Of a stretch of 64,000 nucleotides of DNA, positions 51,448 to 60,385 are shown in pieces (position 1 is the stretch's first letter; each line of letters begins with the position of its first letter). Under the pieces are notes generated by a model. That model ran no database searches. It saw only the letters and a program-made list of their open reading frames with translations, and was not told where the DNA came from. Source of the DNA: Actinomycetota bacterium (lineage in GTDB: Bacteria; Actinomycetota; Actinomycetes; S36-B12; CAIYMF01); contig JAIUOK010000001.1 in assembly GCA_020161245.1 (NCBI GenBank), positions 1-64,000 on the forward strand. The letters are read 5' to 3'. The position numbers and the translations under genes were made by a program.

Positions 51448-51522
51448 CTACGACCCACCTCCGACAGCGCACCCCGCCCGAGAACCGTTGAGCCCCAGTC
51501 GATCCCAGCCCCCGCTATCCAC
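51448..51522 (-). repeat. Leader copy upstream of the HNH gene
   Basis: This block contains the ribosome-binding region of the HNH gene and is shared with 204-270. Twenty bases are identical, a second block matches at equal spacing, and a looser match ends near a TATCCAC. It probably marks the 5' end of the repeat element. Confidence 0.55.
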
Positions 51523-51614
51523 ATGCAGCGCGCCCCTGTGCGTCGTCCACAGAACCACCCATCGCCTTGAGCGCGCCGCAGGTGCGACGTGCTAGGCGAC
51601 CACTCAGAGGGCGC

Positions 51615-51721
51615 GTTGGGGGTCGAATCGCGTCGCAGAGAGCGCGTTTCGACCCCCAACCAGAACATGCCCCGAGCTGGGGGTCCGATCGCGTCGCAGA
51701 GAGCGCGTTTCGACCCCCAAC
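51615..51721 (-). terminator. Two tandem hairpin repeats downstream of the ABC operon
   Basis: The unit recurs with a 61-base period: the block TCGCGTCGCAGAGAGCGCGT at 51628 and again at 51689, each ending TTCGACCCCCAAC. In the first unit GTTGGGGGTCGAA (51615-51627) pairs exactly with 51648-51660, and the second has a less perfect left arm. The element starts 16 bases after the ATPase stop at 51737, so it is a likely tandem terminator. Confidence 0.55.
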
Positions 51722-51736
51722 GGAACGGAGGCGTCG

Positions 51737-52366
51737 TCAGGCGCCAGCGACGACGCGGCCGTCGGCGAGCTGGACGACCTGGTCGGCTACCTCGGTGACC
51801 CGCTCGTCGTGGGTGGCGACGACCAGGGTGGTGCCGGCGTCGCGGGCCGCGAGCAGGACGGCGAGCACGCGCGCGACGTTGTCGTCGTCCTGGTGGCTGG
51901 TGGGCTCGTCGAGCAGGGCCAGGGGCGGGTGCAGCACCAGGCCGCGCGCGATAGCGGTGCGCTGCTGCTCGCCCAGCGACGTGTCGGTGGCGGGCCGGTC
52001 GGCGATCGCGTCGAGGGCGAGCGCCTCGATGAGCCCGCCGTCGTCGTGGCCGCCGCGCAGCGCGGCGGGGAGCAGCACGTTCTCGCGCACGGTGAGCCCG
52101 CCGGAGACGGCGGAGTGCTGCGGGGTCAGCGAGACCGAGGCCCAGTCGGGCCGGCCGTCGACGGCGGCGCCGAGCCGCGTGATGCTGCCCCGCCCCGGGG
52201 CGCTCACCCCCGCGAGAAGGTGCAGCAGCGTGGTCTTGCCCGAGCCGGAACGGCCGGACAGCACCACGAGGGTGCCCGGCTCCACCGAGAACGAGACGTC
52301 GTCGAGCACCGTCGTGCCGCCGATGGCGTGCGTCAGCGAGTCGACGACGAGCACGGGCGCGCTCAT
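51737..52366 (-). CDS. ABC transporter ATP-binding protein (LolD/MacB-type)
   Basis: This 209-residue ATPase has Walker A SGRSGSGKTT, an atypical signature SLGEQQRTAIARGL in place of LSGGQ, Walker B LALLDEPTSHQDD and H-loop VATHDE. It is the second of two ATPases in the operon. It resembles LolD/MacB-class enzymes that power FtsX-type permeases. The ATG overlaps the stop of the first ATPase (ATGA). The two unlike ATPases may form a heterodimer. Confidence 0.83.
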   Translation of the reverse strand: MSAPVLVVDSLTHAIGGTTVLDDVSFSVEPGTLVVLSGRSGSGKTTLLHLLAGVSAPGRGSITRLGAAVDGRPDWASVSLTPQHSAVSGGLTVRENVLLPAALRGGHDDGGLIEALALDAIADRPATDTSLGEQQRTAIARGLVLHPPLALLDEPTSHQDDDNVARVLAVLLAARDAGTTLVVATHDERVTEVADQVVQLADGRVVAGA

Positions 52367-53196
52367 GCGTCGTCCTCCGAGGGCCGTCGCAGGACGACGT
52401 GCCCGTCCTCGAGCACGAGCTCCGCGCGGTCGTCGGGAAACAGGTCGAGCGCCTCGGGTGGCAGCTGCAGGCGTCCGGCCGAGTCGATCGGCACCAGCGA
52501 GCGTCCCGACCTGTGCTCGGCAGAGAGGACGCCGTGGCGCAGGGCGAGCACGCGGTCGGTGTGCGGCACGACGCGGTCGTCGTGCGTGGCGACGACGACG
52601 CATGCGCCGCCCTGGGCGCACGCGTGCAGCTCGCGCAGCACGAGCGCCGCGGAGTCGTCGTCGAGCTCGGCCGTCGGCTCGTCCGCGACGACGATGCGCG
52701 CGCCGGACGACGTCGCAGCCAGCACCGCGAGGCGCTGCTGCTCGCCGCCGGACAGCTCGTGCACCCACGCGTCGCGGCGATGGGCGAGCCCGAGCCGCTC
52801 GAGGGCGTCGTCGGCAGCAGGCCGCCGGCGAAGCGCAGCGACCTGCGCGAGCTGCTCGCGTACGCGCAAGGAGGGCAGCAGGGCGTCGCTCGGGCGCTGC
52901 GGCACCCACGCGACGTTGCGGCGCCGGAACCGCGCGAGCTCGTAGGTGCGCATCGTCGCGACAGATCGGCCGAGCACCTCGAGGTCGCCCGCGGTGTGGC
53001 GCTCGTTGAGCGCGAGGATCGACAGCAGGCTCGACTTGCCGCTGCCCGACGGACCCGTCACCGCGCTCATCGAGTGCGTGCGGAACACGGCCTCGACGCC
53101 GCGCAGCGCCTGGGTCTCGCCGGTCGCGGCCCAGTAGAGCTTGACCAGCCGGTCGCAGCGCACGGCCACTCCCTGGTCGATCGCCTCAGCCGTCAC
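52363..53196 (-). CDS. ABC ATP-binding protein with AbrB-like C-terminal hairpin
   Basis: This 277-residue protein has Walker A GPSGSGKSS, signature ELSGGEQQRLAVLAA, Walker B VVADEPTAELD and H-loop VATHDDRV. A C-terminal extension (about 229-277) reads LVPIDSAGRLQLPPEAL, followed by AELVLEDGHVVLRRP. This is the pattern of a SpoVT/AbrB-like swapped-hairpin domain, normally DNA-binding. Such a domain on an ABC ATPase is unusual; it might oligomerise the ATPase or regulate its own operon. It starts within the last codons of the FtsX-like gene. Confidence 0.8.
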   Translation of the reverse strand: MTAEAIDQGVAVRCDRLVKLYWAATGETQALRGVEAVFRTHSMSAVTGPSGSGKSSLLSILALNERHTAGDLEVLGRSVATMRTYELARFRRRNVAWVPQRPSDALLPSLRVREQLAQVAALRRRPAADDALERLGLAHRRDAWVHELSGGEQQRLAVLAATSSGARIVVADEPTAELDDDSAALVLRELHACAQGGACVVVATHDDRVVPHTDRVLALRHGVLSAEHRSGRSLVPIDSAGRLQLPPEALDLFPDDRAELVLEDGHVVLRRPSEDDA

Positions 53197-55996
53197 GGAG
53201 CACCACCTCCTCGGCCGTGCTGCGCCGCGAGCCGCGCTCGGCGGCCCACAGCGCGAGGACGAAGGCGACGACCGCCGTCGCCGCCGTGATGGCCAGGGAC
53301 TGCCAGGTCACCCGGAACTCGAAGGCTGGGCGGGCGGCGCGGTCGAGGTCGAACAGCGATGCCCCGAGCGGCGAGACGACGACGACCGTGATCACGGCCG
53401 CGACAAGCGCGGCGGAGACCGCCCACATGAGCTCCCAGCGGCGCGCTGCTCGCAATCCGCTGCGACCGAGCCCGACCCGCACGAGCATCGCGTCTGCAGC
53501 GCGGGCGCGGCGCGCCGAACGACGGGCCTGTTCCACGAGGACGACGACGGACGTGAGCGCCACGAACGCGGCAAGGGCTATCAGGTAGCCGGTCGACCGA
53601 TCGGCGGCGTCGAGCTCGGGGTCGACGCCGAGCACGGTCTGCGCGGTGGTCTGCAGCACCGGGACGTCCGCCTGCTGCAGGGTGCTCACGAGCCCGTCGA
53701 CCGGCTCGGCCGACCACAGCCAGGTCTCGACGTAGGCCCGCGGAATGGCGTCGTCCGGCGGGGCCAGGCGCGGGTCCTCCCGCCCGAAGTATCCGAAGAG
53801 GATGTCGGCGGTCGTCACGAGCATCGGCAGGTCGCGGAGCCCGGGGAAGGCAGTGGCCGACGAGACCACGCGCATCGGAGCCGACCAGCCCTGGCCGGAG
53901 ATGAGCCGGCTCTTGCCGGGCGTCGCGGCGCTGTCGTTGACGGCGATGACGGGCACCATGTCGGCCTGACCGGCTGCCCGCTCCTCGTCGGCCGCGGCCT
54001 CGAGCGCGTAGAGCTGCGCCCTGATGTCCTGCATCTGCTGGCCGTCGCCCCATGACGCTGCGGCCGCGAACGCCTCGGGATCCACCGCCATGACGTCGCG
54101 ATACCCGAAGTCTCCGTCCATGCTCACGAGCGTGCGGAAGACGAAGGTCGTCCCCTCGGGCGGCGGCACGATCGCCGGCTTGGGTACGCGCTTGCCCTTG
54201 GCGACCTGCGCCGCGGTAGGGGTCTTCGGCGGGTCCTCCACGAACGCCCAGGTGCCGGGGACCTCGGCCGTGGCCACGGCCCCGGTGCGCACGGCCGTGC
54301 GATCCGCGATGGCTGTGCGGGTCCCCGCGACAGCCGTGGCGGTGACCAGCACCATCCCCAGGCCGAGCGAGAGCGCGGCGACGGCGAGCACCGCGCTGGC
54401 ACCGCCGCCGGTCGTGCGCCGCCAGCCGAGCCAGCGTCCTGCCGAGCGCGACGACCGCGGCAGCGACGACGGGCGCGTCCGCCGTGCGACGGCCAGTGCG
54501 ACGGTGGCCACGACGGCTCCGAGCGCGAGGGCGACGAGGGCCGGCGTCAGCAGCGCGACAGCGCCCGGGGTCGAGGCCTTCGACGTCGCGGCTGCGAGCA
54601 GTGCCGTCGCCGCGACGGCCGCGAGCAGCCACACCCACGGCACGGACCGCTTGCGGTCGGAGGATTCAGGACGGTCGGCCACCAGCACCGCGGTCGCGGC
54701 GACGATCGCAGCGAGCACGAGCCCGATCGCACTGACCACGCTTGCCGCGCTCCACGCCGACTCCATCGCCGACGGCTGCACGATGCCGTCGGGGCCGAGC
54801 GCCGCCATGGCCGCGCGCGCCAGCAGCACCCCTCCGACGACGGCGAGCGCGGCCGGCAGGAGCGTCTCCAGGACCCATAGGCCGGCAGTGCGCAGGGGCC
54901 CGAGCCCGATGGCTGCGCCGTGCCGCAGCTCGGCGCGGCGGTCTGTCGCCAGCAGCACGAGGACGGCCATGGCCGACAGCAGCCCCGTGGCGGCCCCGGC
55001 GGCGGCGAGCAGCGCCGTCCGATCGCGGGTCGCCTCGCGCAGCGACGACGCCGTGCTCACCATGGTTTCGATGCCCGACACGACACCGGTGCGCAGCGGC
55101 CCTGCGGGCTCGTCGCTGGGTGCCTTGACCTGGTCGCGCAGGTCGGCCACCCCCGCGGCCGTCTGCTGCGCTTGATCGAGGGTGAGCCCGGGCAGCATCG
55201 CGGACTCCTGGGTCCACATCAGCTGGTCCTCGGTGGTCGCGGCCAGCGCGGTGGCCGTGGCCACGTCGCCCAGGATCAGGTAGGACGACTGCGTCGAGTA
55301 CTCGGTGTCGGTCGGGATGCCCCCGACGCGACGCGACCAGGCCGTGGTTCCCGGCGGGTCCGCAGGCCGTCGGCCGTCGGCCCCCACCTCGTACACGCCG
55401 TCGACCGCGACGGTGGCGACCGGGTCGGGCGGCGCATCCTTGGGCGCGGGGTGCAGCGCGTCGCGGGTGAGCACCACCAGCTCGACCGTGCCGCCGGGCT
55501 GCACGCCGAGCTGCTCGGCGACCGGCTGCGGAAGCCAGACGCCGTCGCCTGCGCCTTCCGACGCTGCGACGGGCACCAGCGATGCCGCCGGATCGTCGAC
55601 TGCGGCCAAGCGGGCCCGGATCTCGACGCCGTCGTGCCGCACGACCGGGCGGAGGAACGACTGCCACCGCAGTTCGGGCGCGACGGAGAACGCGATCGTC
55701 GTCGGGGAGGTCAGGCCGGGGATGCGCTTGAGGCTCTCGGACCGGAAGCGCATGAGCTCGTCGTCCGGCGCGGCGCCGGAGATGAGGCGGATCTCGTCGG
55801 AGTCGGCGGTGCGCGCGGTGTCAGGGATGCCGTCGCGCACGGTCTGCAGCGCGTCGTCGCCCGAGAGCTGCACGAACATCGACGCCGACGCGGCACTCGT
55901 GGTCGCGGCCAGCAGGGCCAGCAGGAGGAGGGCTCCGGCACCCCCGCGGCGCCAGGCGCGCGCAGGCGCACGGCGCCACACCGGCGACAGCGCCAC
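53186..55996 (-). CDS. Large FtsX/MacB-type ABC permease
   Basis: This permease of about 936 residues has one early membrane segment (GGAGALLLLALLAATTSAAS), a long extracellular region, then FtsX-type membrane blocks in the middle and at the C-terminus, with a second large extracellular part between. This is the topology of MacB/FtsX permeases that move lipids or peptides. GTG 55996 is preferred for AAGGGGGC upstream; a GTG at 56077 would add 27 residues. It is co-transcribed with the two ATPases and downstream of the MarR gene. Confidence 0.8.
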   Translation of the reverse strand: MALSPVWRRAPARAWRRGGAGALLLLALLAATTSAASASMFVQLSGDDALQTVRDGIPDTARTADSDEIRLISGAAPDDELMRFRSESLKRIPGLTSPTTIAFSVAPELRWQSFLRPVVRHDGVEIRARLAAVDDPAASLVPVAASEGAGDGVWLPQPVAEQLGVQPGGTVELVVLTRDALHPAPKDAPPDPVATVAVDGVYEVGADGRRPADPPGTTAWSRRVGGIPTDTEYSTQSSYLILGDVATATALAATTEDQLMWTQESAMLPGLTLDQAQQTAAGVADLRDQVKAPSDEPAGPLRTGVVSGIETMVSTASSLREATRDRTALLAAAGAATGLLSAMAVLVLLATDRRAELRHGAAIGLGPLRTAGLWVLETLLPAALAVVGGVLLARAAMAALGPDGIVQPSAMESAWSAASVVSAIGLVLAAIVAATAVLVADRPESSDRKRSVPWVWLLAAVAATALLAAATSKASTPGAVALLTPALVALALGAVVATVALAVARRTRPSSLPRSSRSAGRWLGWRRTTGGGASAVLAVAALSLGLGMVLVTATAVAGTRTAIADRTAVRTGAVATAEVPGTWAFVEDPPKTPTAAQVAKGKRVPKPAIVPPPEGTTFVFRTLVSMDGDFGYRDVMAVDPEAFAAAASWGDGQQMQDIRAQLYALEAAADEERAAGQADMVPVIAVNDSAATPGKSRLISGQGWSAPMRVVSSATAFPGLRDLPMLVTTADILFGYFGREDPRLAPPDDAIPRAYVETWLWSAEPVDGLVSTLQQADVPVLQTTAQTVLGVDPELDAADRSTGYLIALAAFVALTSVVVLVEQARRSARRARAADAMLVRVGLGRSGLRAARRWELMWAVSAALVAAVITVVVVSPLGASLFDLDRAARPAFEFRVTWQSLAITAATAVVAFVLALWAAERGSRRSTAEEVVLRDG

Positions 55997-56145
55997 GGGC
56001 GTCAGCCCCCTTCCGAGTCGCGCGATCCTACGTCGCCGGGCGGGCGCGATCGCCACGGTAAGGGAGCGCTCCCGCACGGACGTGGCGCGTCTGTCCCGGT
56101 CGCATCACGATCCGGTGGCGCGGAGGTGACAGCCGCTCGCTCCCG

Positions 56146-56610
56146 TCAGAGCGAGAACTCGGCCAGCACCGGGGCTGGCTGCTCTCCCGCGGCCTCGGCG
56201 AAGGCGGCCAGCGCGGCCCCTACTGCAGCTCGCTCGCGTGCCGGCAGTGCCGCCAGGATGGCGCGGATCTCCCGACGGCGTGCCTCGGTGACCTCGCGGA
56301 CCAGGTCGACGCCTGCAGCCGTGGCGGAGATGAGCGTCTCCCGCCGGCTGTCCGGATTGGGGCGCCGCTCCACCCAGCCGCCCGACACCATGCGGTCGAT
56401 CGTGCGGGTGAACGTCGTGGAGTGGACGTCGAGGGCCGCCGCGAGGTCGCCGTGGCGCACCGGCCCGTCAGCGTTGCTGAGCAGCACGAGGACGCGGAAC
56501 TGGGGGACGGTCACCTGGTCGAGGATCGGAGCCACGGACCTGGCCACCACGGCCAGCAGCGCGCGCGAGGCCGTCAGCACTGAGGCGGCTGCGTCGTCGA
56601 GGTCGCTCAT
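56146..56610 (-). CDS. MarR-family transcriptional regulator
   Basis: This 154-residue MarR-type winged-helix protein (VPQFRVLVLLSNADGPVRHGDLA; HSTTFTRTIDRMVSGGWVERRPNPDSRRET) is transcribed toward the ABC operon, 150 bases from the longest permease start. It probably controls that operon and the divergent membrane-protein gene at 56689. A candidate operator lies at 56646-56659. The ligand is unknown. The ATG at 56610 is the start. Confidence 0.87.
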   Translation of the reverse strand: MSDLDDAAASVLTASRALLAVVARSVAPILDQVTVPQFRVLVLLSNADGPVRHGDLAAALDVHSTTFTRTIDRMVSGGWVERRPNPDSRRETLISATAAGVDLVREVTEARRREIRAILAALPARERAAVGAALAAFAEAAGEQPAPVLAEFSL

Positions 56611-56645
56611 GGCACCACTGTCCCTCATCGGCGCGCCCTCTACTC

Positions 56646-56659
56646 ATGCTTTCGTGCAT
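56646..56659. promoter_or_regulatory. Candidate MarR operator (ATGC-N6-GCAT)
   Basis: A 4+4 dyad ATGC-TTTCGT-GCAT lies 36 bases from the MarR start and 30 bases from the divergent GTG at 56689. The spacing is right for autoregulation, but the dyad is short, so this is tentative. Confidence 0.4.
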
Positions 56660-56688
56660 CAGATGTAGTACAGCACTAGTCTGTCGCT

Positions 56689-57171
56689 GTGAACGCGCCC
56701 GGGACCCCTGAGCCGGCGAGGCTGCGCGATGCGTTCTGGTTCCAGACGCTGCTGCGTGTGCTCGTCATCGGCGCCGTGGTCATGCTCGTGCTGATCTTCC
56801 TGCGGCGCGACGTTGTCACCGGCTGGCGGGAGGTGGCCGTGTGCCCGGCCGTGACCGCCCCGTCGAGTACGAGCCTGTCGGCGACCCCCGACCTGTCGAT
56901 GTGCTCGGGGCCCGCCGTCGAGCTCCAGCGTTCCGAAGGCCTCCACGTCGTGCCCTTCATCCTGCCCGCGACGGCCGGAACCGACGCCTCGGTGACCCGG
57001 ATCGTGTCCGGAGGGGACGGGGGAGAGCTCGTTCTGGAGTACCGCGACGGCTCCGATCTGCAGCCCTACCCGTACGTGATCGTGTTCGTAGCGCTGCAGG
57101 ACGACGACGTGCCGACCTCGCCGTTCCGGACGGTCGCCGGTTCCGAGGCCGTGGTGGTGAGGGCGGCGTGA
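56689..57171 (+). CDS. Single-pass membrane protein of unknown function
   Basis: This 160-residue protein has one N-terminal membrane segment (FQTLLRVLVIGAVVMLVLIFL) followed by an extracytoplasmic domain of about 110 residues with two Cys (about 51 and 70). The domain could be disulfide-linked. No family was recognised. The GTG at 56689 is the start, and its stop overlaps the ClC gene (GTGA), so it belongs to the ion-transport operon. Confidence 0.65.
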   Translation: MNAPGTPEPARLRDAFWFQTLLRVLVIGAVVMLVLIFLRRDVVTGWREVAVCPAVTAPSSTSLSATPDLSMCSGPAVELQRSEGLHVVPFILPATAGTDASVTRIVSGGDGGELVLEYRDGSDLQPYPYVIVFVALQDDDVPTSPFRTVAGSEAVVVRAA

Positions 57172-58592
57172 ACCTCAGCACCGCCCGTCGGTCCTCCGCG
57201 CGGACTGCCCGCTATGGACGCGCCCTCCACCGCTACGGCGGGGGCGACACACGCCTGCTCCTGCTCTCTGCTGCAGTCGGCGCGGCGGCCGGCGGCGCAG
57301 CACTGCTGTTCCGGTGGGCCTTGGACGCGGCGACCCGGCTGCTCCTCGTGGACATCGGCGGCTACACGCCCGCCACCACGATCGGCGAGGGCGGCGGCAC
57401 TCCCGCATCGGGGTTCGAGCGGCCGTGGGCGGTGCCCCTTGTCGTCGCGCTCGGCGGGCTGATCTCCGGGCTCCTGGTCCAGCTGCTCGCGCCCGAGGCC
57501 GAGGGTCACGGCACTGACGCCGCCATCCACGCCATCCATCACGACCCCCAGGGAATCCGGCTGCGGGCCGTCGGGGTCAAGCTCGTCGCCTCCGCCGTGA
57601 CCATCGGGTCGGGCGGCTCTGGCGGGCGGGAGGGTCCGACGGCGCAGATCAGCGCCGGCACGGCCTCGGCTGTCTCGCGCGCCCTCGGCCTGTCTGCCGC
57701 GAGATCGCGCATCCTCGTCGCTGCCGGCATGGCGGCCGGGATCGCCGCGATCTTCCGCGCCCCGCTGGCCGGGGCGGTGCTCGGCGTCGAGCTGCTCTAC
57801 CGCGACGATCTGGAGTCCGACGTCCTCCTGCCCGGTCTCGTCGCCTCTGTGTCGGGCTACGTGGTCTACGGCGCGGTCGACGGGTTCGTCCCCGTGTTCG
57901 GCGATCAGGGCGCCATCGGCTTCTCAGGTCCGACGCAGTTCGTCTGGTTCGCGGTGCTGGGGCTGGCCGCTGGCGTCGTGGGACGCCTCTACGCGTCGAC
58001 CTTCTACGGAGTCGCCTCGTTCTGCCGTCGGATCCGTCTGCCCCGCTGGCTGCTGCCGGCGCTGGCGGGTGCGCTCGTCGGCTGCCTCGGGCTGGCGGTG
58101 CCCGGCGTCCTCGGCACGGGCTACGGCGTCGTCCAGCAGCTGCTCACGCCGCAGGGCGCTCTTGCGCTGCCACTCGGCATCGTGCTCGTCCTGCCCTTCG
58201 CCAAGATCCTGGCGACCTCGCTGTCCATCGGCTCCGGCGGGTCCGGCGGCATCTTCGGGCCCGGTATGGTCATCGGCGCCGGGCTCGGTGCCGCCCTCTG
58301 GAGGCTCCTCCACGACACCGCGCCGGCCCTCGGCGGCTCGGTGGGCCCGTCGCCCGCGATCTACGCGCTGGTGGGCATGGTCGCAGTGTTCGGCGCCATC
58401 TCGCACGCGCCGATCGCGATGACCCTCATGGTCGCCGAGATGACCGGCAACCTCGCAGTGCTGCCCCCCGCCATGCTGGCCCTCGCCGTTGCGGCCGTCG
58501 TGGTCGGCGAGCGCACCATCTACCGCAGCCAGCTCGCGACGCGCCAGGACGACCACGGCGCTGCGCCGAACCCGGCCGCCGCGCCACACTGA
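57168..58592 (+). CDS. ClC-family chloride channel/transporter
   Basis: This 474-residue ClC protein has the second motif GSGGSGGREGP (about 147-157, gating glutamate E155) and IGSGGSGGIFGPGMVIGAGLG near the C-terminus. The first motif reads EGHGTDAA in place of GSGIP, so anion selectivity may differ. E155 is kept. The protein lacks the CBS domains often fused to ClC; a separate CBS-pair gene follows 4 bases later. The GTG at 57168 overlaps the upstream stop (GTGA). Confidence 0.88.
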   Translation: MNLSTARRSSARTARYGRALHRYGGGDTRLLLLSAAVGAAAGGAALLFRWALDAATRLLLVDIGGYTPATTIGEGGGTPASGFERPWAVPLVVALGGLISGLLVQLLAPEAEGHGTDAAIHAIHHDPQGIRLRAVGVKLVASAVTIGSGGSGGREGPTAQISAGTASAVSRALGLSAARSRILVAAGMAAGIAAIFRAPLAGAVLGVELLYRDDLESDVLLPGLVASVSGYVVYGAVDGFVPVFGDQGAIGFSGPTQFVWFAVLGLAAGVVGRLYASTFYGVASFCRRIRLPRWLLPALAGALVGCLGLAVPGVLGTGYGVVQQLLTPQGALALPLGIVLVLPFAKILATSLSIGSGGSGGIFGPGMVIGAGLGAALWRLLHDTAPALGGSVGPSPAIYALVGMVAVFGAISHAPIAMTLMVAEMTGNLAVLPPAMLALAVAAVVVGERTIYRSQLATRQDDHGAAPNPAAAPH

Positions 58593-58596
58593 CGCC

Positions 58597-59037
58597 GTGC
58601 GAGCCCGCGACCTCATGGTGCCAGCGCCGACTGTGGCGCCGTCGACCCCCGTGCCCGAGGCGCTGCGCGCCATGATCGAGTCCCGGCTGCCCGGCGTCGT
58701 GGTGCGCGACGACCGTGCCTTCACCGTCGTGCCGGCGTCGCAGGTGCTGCGCGTCGTCCTGCCGCCCTATGTCCTCGCCGACCCGTCGCTCGGGAGGGTG
58801 TGGGACGAGTCGTCCGCCGACGAGCTCGTGGCCAGGGCACGGGGGCTCACCGTGCGGGACCTGCTCGCGGCTCTGCCCGAGGGCGGAGCCGCGGCGACCG
58901 TCGACCCGGACGCGACGGCGGTCGAGATCGCGGCAGTGCTGTCGTCGGCCCACGTCCCGCTCGTCGCGGTCATCGACAGGGACGAGCTGGTGGGCGTGGT
59001 CTCGGTGAACCGGCTCGCCGAGGCGCTGCTGGCGTGA
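58597..59037 (+). CDS. Stand-alone CBS-pair protein
   Basis: This 146-residue protein has two CBS repeats: MVPAPTVAPSTPVPEALRAMIESRLPGVVV and a second ending VIDRDELVGVVSVNRLAEALL. CBS pairs bind adenine nucleotides and gate transporters. Placed directly after a ClC gene that lacks its own CBS domain, it is likely a regulatory subunit in trans. The GTG at 58597 follows the ClC stop by 4 bases, and its stop overlaps the next gene (GTGA). Confidence 0.8.
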   Translation: MRARDLMVPAPTVAPSTPVPEALRAMIESRLPGVVVRDDRAFTVVPASQVLRVVLPPYVLADPSLGRVWDESSADELVARARGLTVRDLLAALPEGGAAATVDPDATAVEIAAVLSSAHVPLVAVIDRDELVGVVSVNRLAEALLA

Positions 59038-60323
59038 GCGGCATCGCGTGGATCGCCGTCGCACTGTTCGTCGGCGTCTACATCCTCATCGCCACCGAGC
59101 GCGTCCACCGGGCGGTCGCTGCGCTCGGCGGAGCCGCGCTGGTCCTCGGTGTGGGCATCGTGGGCTCGGACGAGGCGTTCTACTCGCGCGAGACAGGGAT
59201 CGACTGGGACGTCATCTTCCTGCTGCTCGGGATGATGCTCATCGTCGGCGTCATCCGTCGCACCGGGGTGTTCGAGTTCCTGGCGATCCGGGCCGCGAAG
59301 ACGGCTCGAGGCAGGCCGTACGGCGTCCTCGTGCTCCTGGTTGTCGTCACGGCGCTGGCGTCCGCGCTGCTCGACAACGTGACGACGGTGCTGCTCGTGG
59401 CGCCGGTGACGCTGCTGGTGTGCGACCGGCTCGGCCTGCCGCCCGTGCCGTTCCTGCTGGCCGAGGCGTTCGCGTCGAACATCGGCGGCACCGCCACGCT
59501 CGTCGGCGATCCGCCGAACATCATCATCGCCTCGCGCGCCGGCCTGACCTTCAACGATTTCCTCATCCACCTCGCACCGATCGTCGTGGTGGTGCTCGCC
59601 GCGTTCCTGCTGCTCGCGCGCCTGCTTTTCCGCGGCGCGTTGGTGCACCGGCCCGAGCGGGTCGCCGCGTTGATGGCCATCGACGAGCGCGAGGCGATCA
59701 CCGACCGCCGACTGCTGCGGCGCAGCCTCGTCGTGCTGGCCGCCGTGCTGGTGGGGTTCGTGCTCCAGCGCCAGACCGGGGTCAGCCCGGCCGTCGTGGC
59801 CCTGGTGGGGGCGGGCGTCCTCATCGTGATCTCCCCGTTGCGGCCGCAGGAGCTCGTCGCCGACGTCGAGTGGGGGACGCTGCTGTTCTTCATGGGCCTG
59901 TTCGTCCTCGTCGGCGCCCTCGTGCACGTCGGCGCTCTCGAGGCGCTCGCCTCCGGCGTCGGCTCGTTGACGGGCGGGGAGGTCGGGCCCACGCTCATGG
60001 TGATGCTCGGGGTGTCGGCCGTGGTGTCGGCCATCGTCGACAACATCCCGTACGTCGCCGCTATGTCGCCGGTGGTCGACTCGCTCGTCACGGCCCATCC
60101 GGCGCTCGGGCAGGACGGGGCGCTGTGGTGGGCACTCGCGCTCGGCGCCGACCTCGGCGGGAACGCCACGCTGGTCGGCGCCAGCGCGAACGTCGTGATC
60201 GTCGGGATCGCGGCCAAGAGCGGCCTGCACATCTCCTTCGTCTCCTGGCTGCGCTACGGCATCCCCACCGCGGTCATGTCGGTCGCGCTCTGCGCGCCCT
60301 ACCTCCTGCTGCGCTACGCCTAG
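59034..60323 (+). CDS. ArsB/NhaD-type ion transporter
   Basis: This 429-residue membrane protein has about eleven segments and the superfamily motifs DNVTTVLLVAPVTLL and ASNIGGTATLVGDPPNIII, with a second pair DNIPYVAAMSPVV and GADLGGNATLVGASAN. The two inverted halves are typical of the ion transporter (IT) superfamily, which includes NhaD, ArsB and citrate carriers. The substrate cannot be decided from sequence. The GTG at 59034 overlaps the CBS stop. Confidence 0.82.
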   Translation: MSGIAWIAVALFVGVYILIATERVHRAVAALGGAALVLGVGIVGSDEAFYSRETGIDWDVIFLLLGMMLIVGVIRRTGVFEFLAIRAAKTARGRPYGVLVLLVVVTALASALLDNVTTVLLVAPVTLLVCDRLGLPPVPFLLAEAFASNIGGTATLVGDPPNIIIASRAGLTFNDFLIHLAPIVVVVLAAFLLLARLLFRGALVHRPERVAALMAIDEREAITDRRLLRRSLVVLAAVLVGFVLQRQTGVSPAVVALVGAGVLIVISPLRPQELVADVEWGTLLFFMGLFVLVGALVHVGALEALASGVGSLTGGEVGPTLMVMLGVSAVVSAIVDNIPYVAAMSPVVDSLVTAHPALGQDGALWWALALGADLGGNATLVGASANVVIVGIAAKSGLHISFVSWLRYGIPTAVMSVALCAPYLLLRYA

Positions 60324-60329
60324 GACGGC

Positions 60330-60364
60330 GGAAGCCCCGCCTCTGCAGCAGAGGCGGGGCTTCC
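60330..60364. terminator. Bidirectional terminator between ion transporter and glnA
   Basis: The arms 60330-60346 and 60348-60364 are perfect complements; a 14-bp stem with a 7-base loop TGCAGCA is realistic. The hairpin sits between convergent genes and probably ends both transcripts. Confidence 0.8.
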
Positions 60365-60385
60365 GAGTGTCCGGGTGGGTACGGC

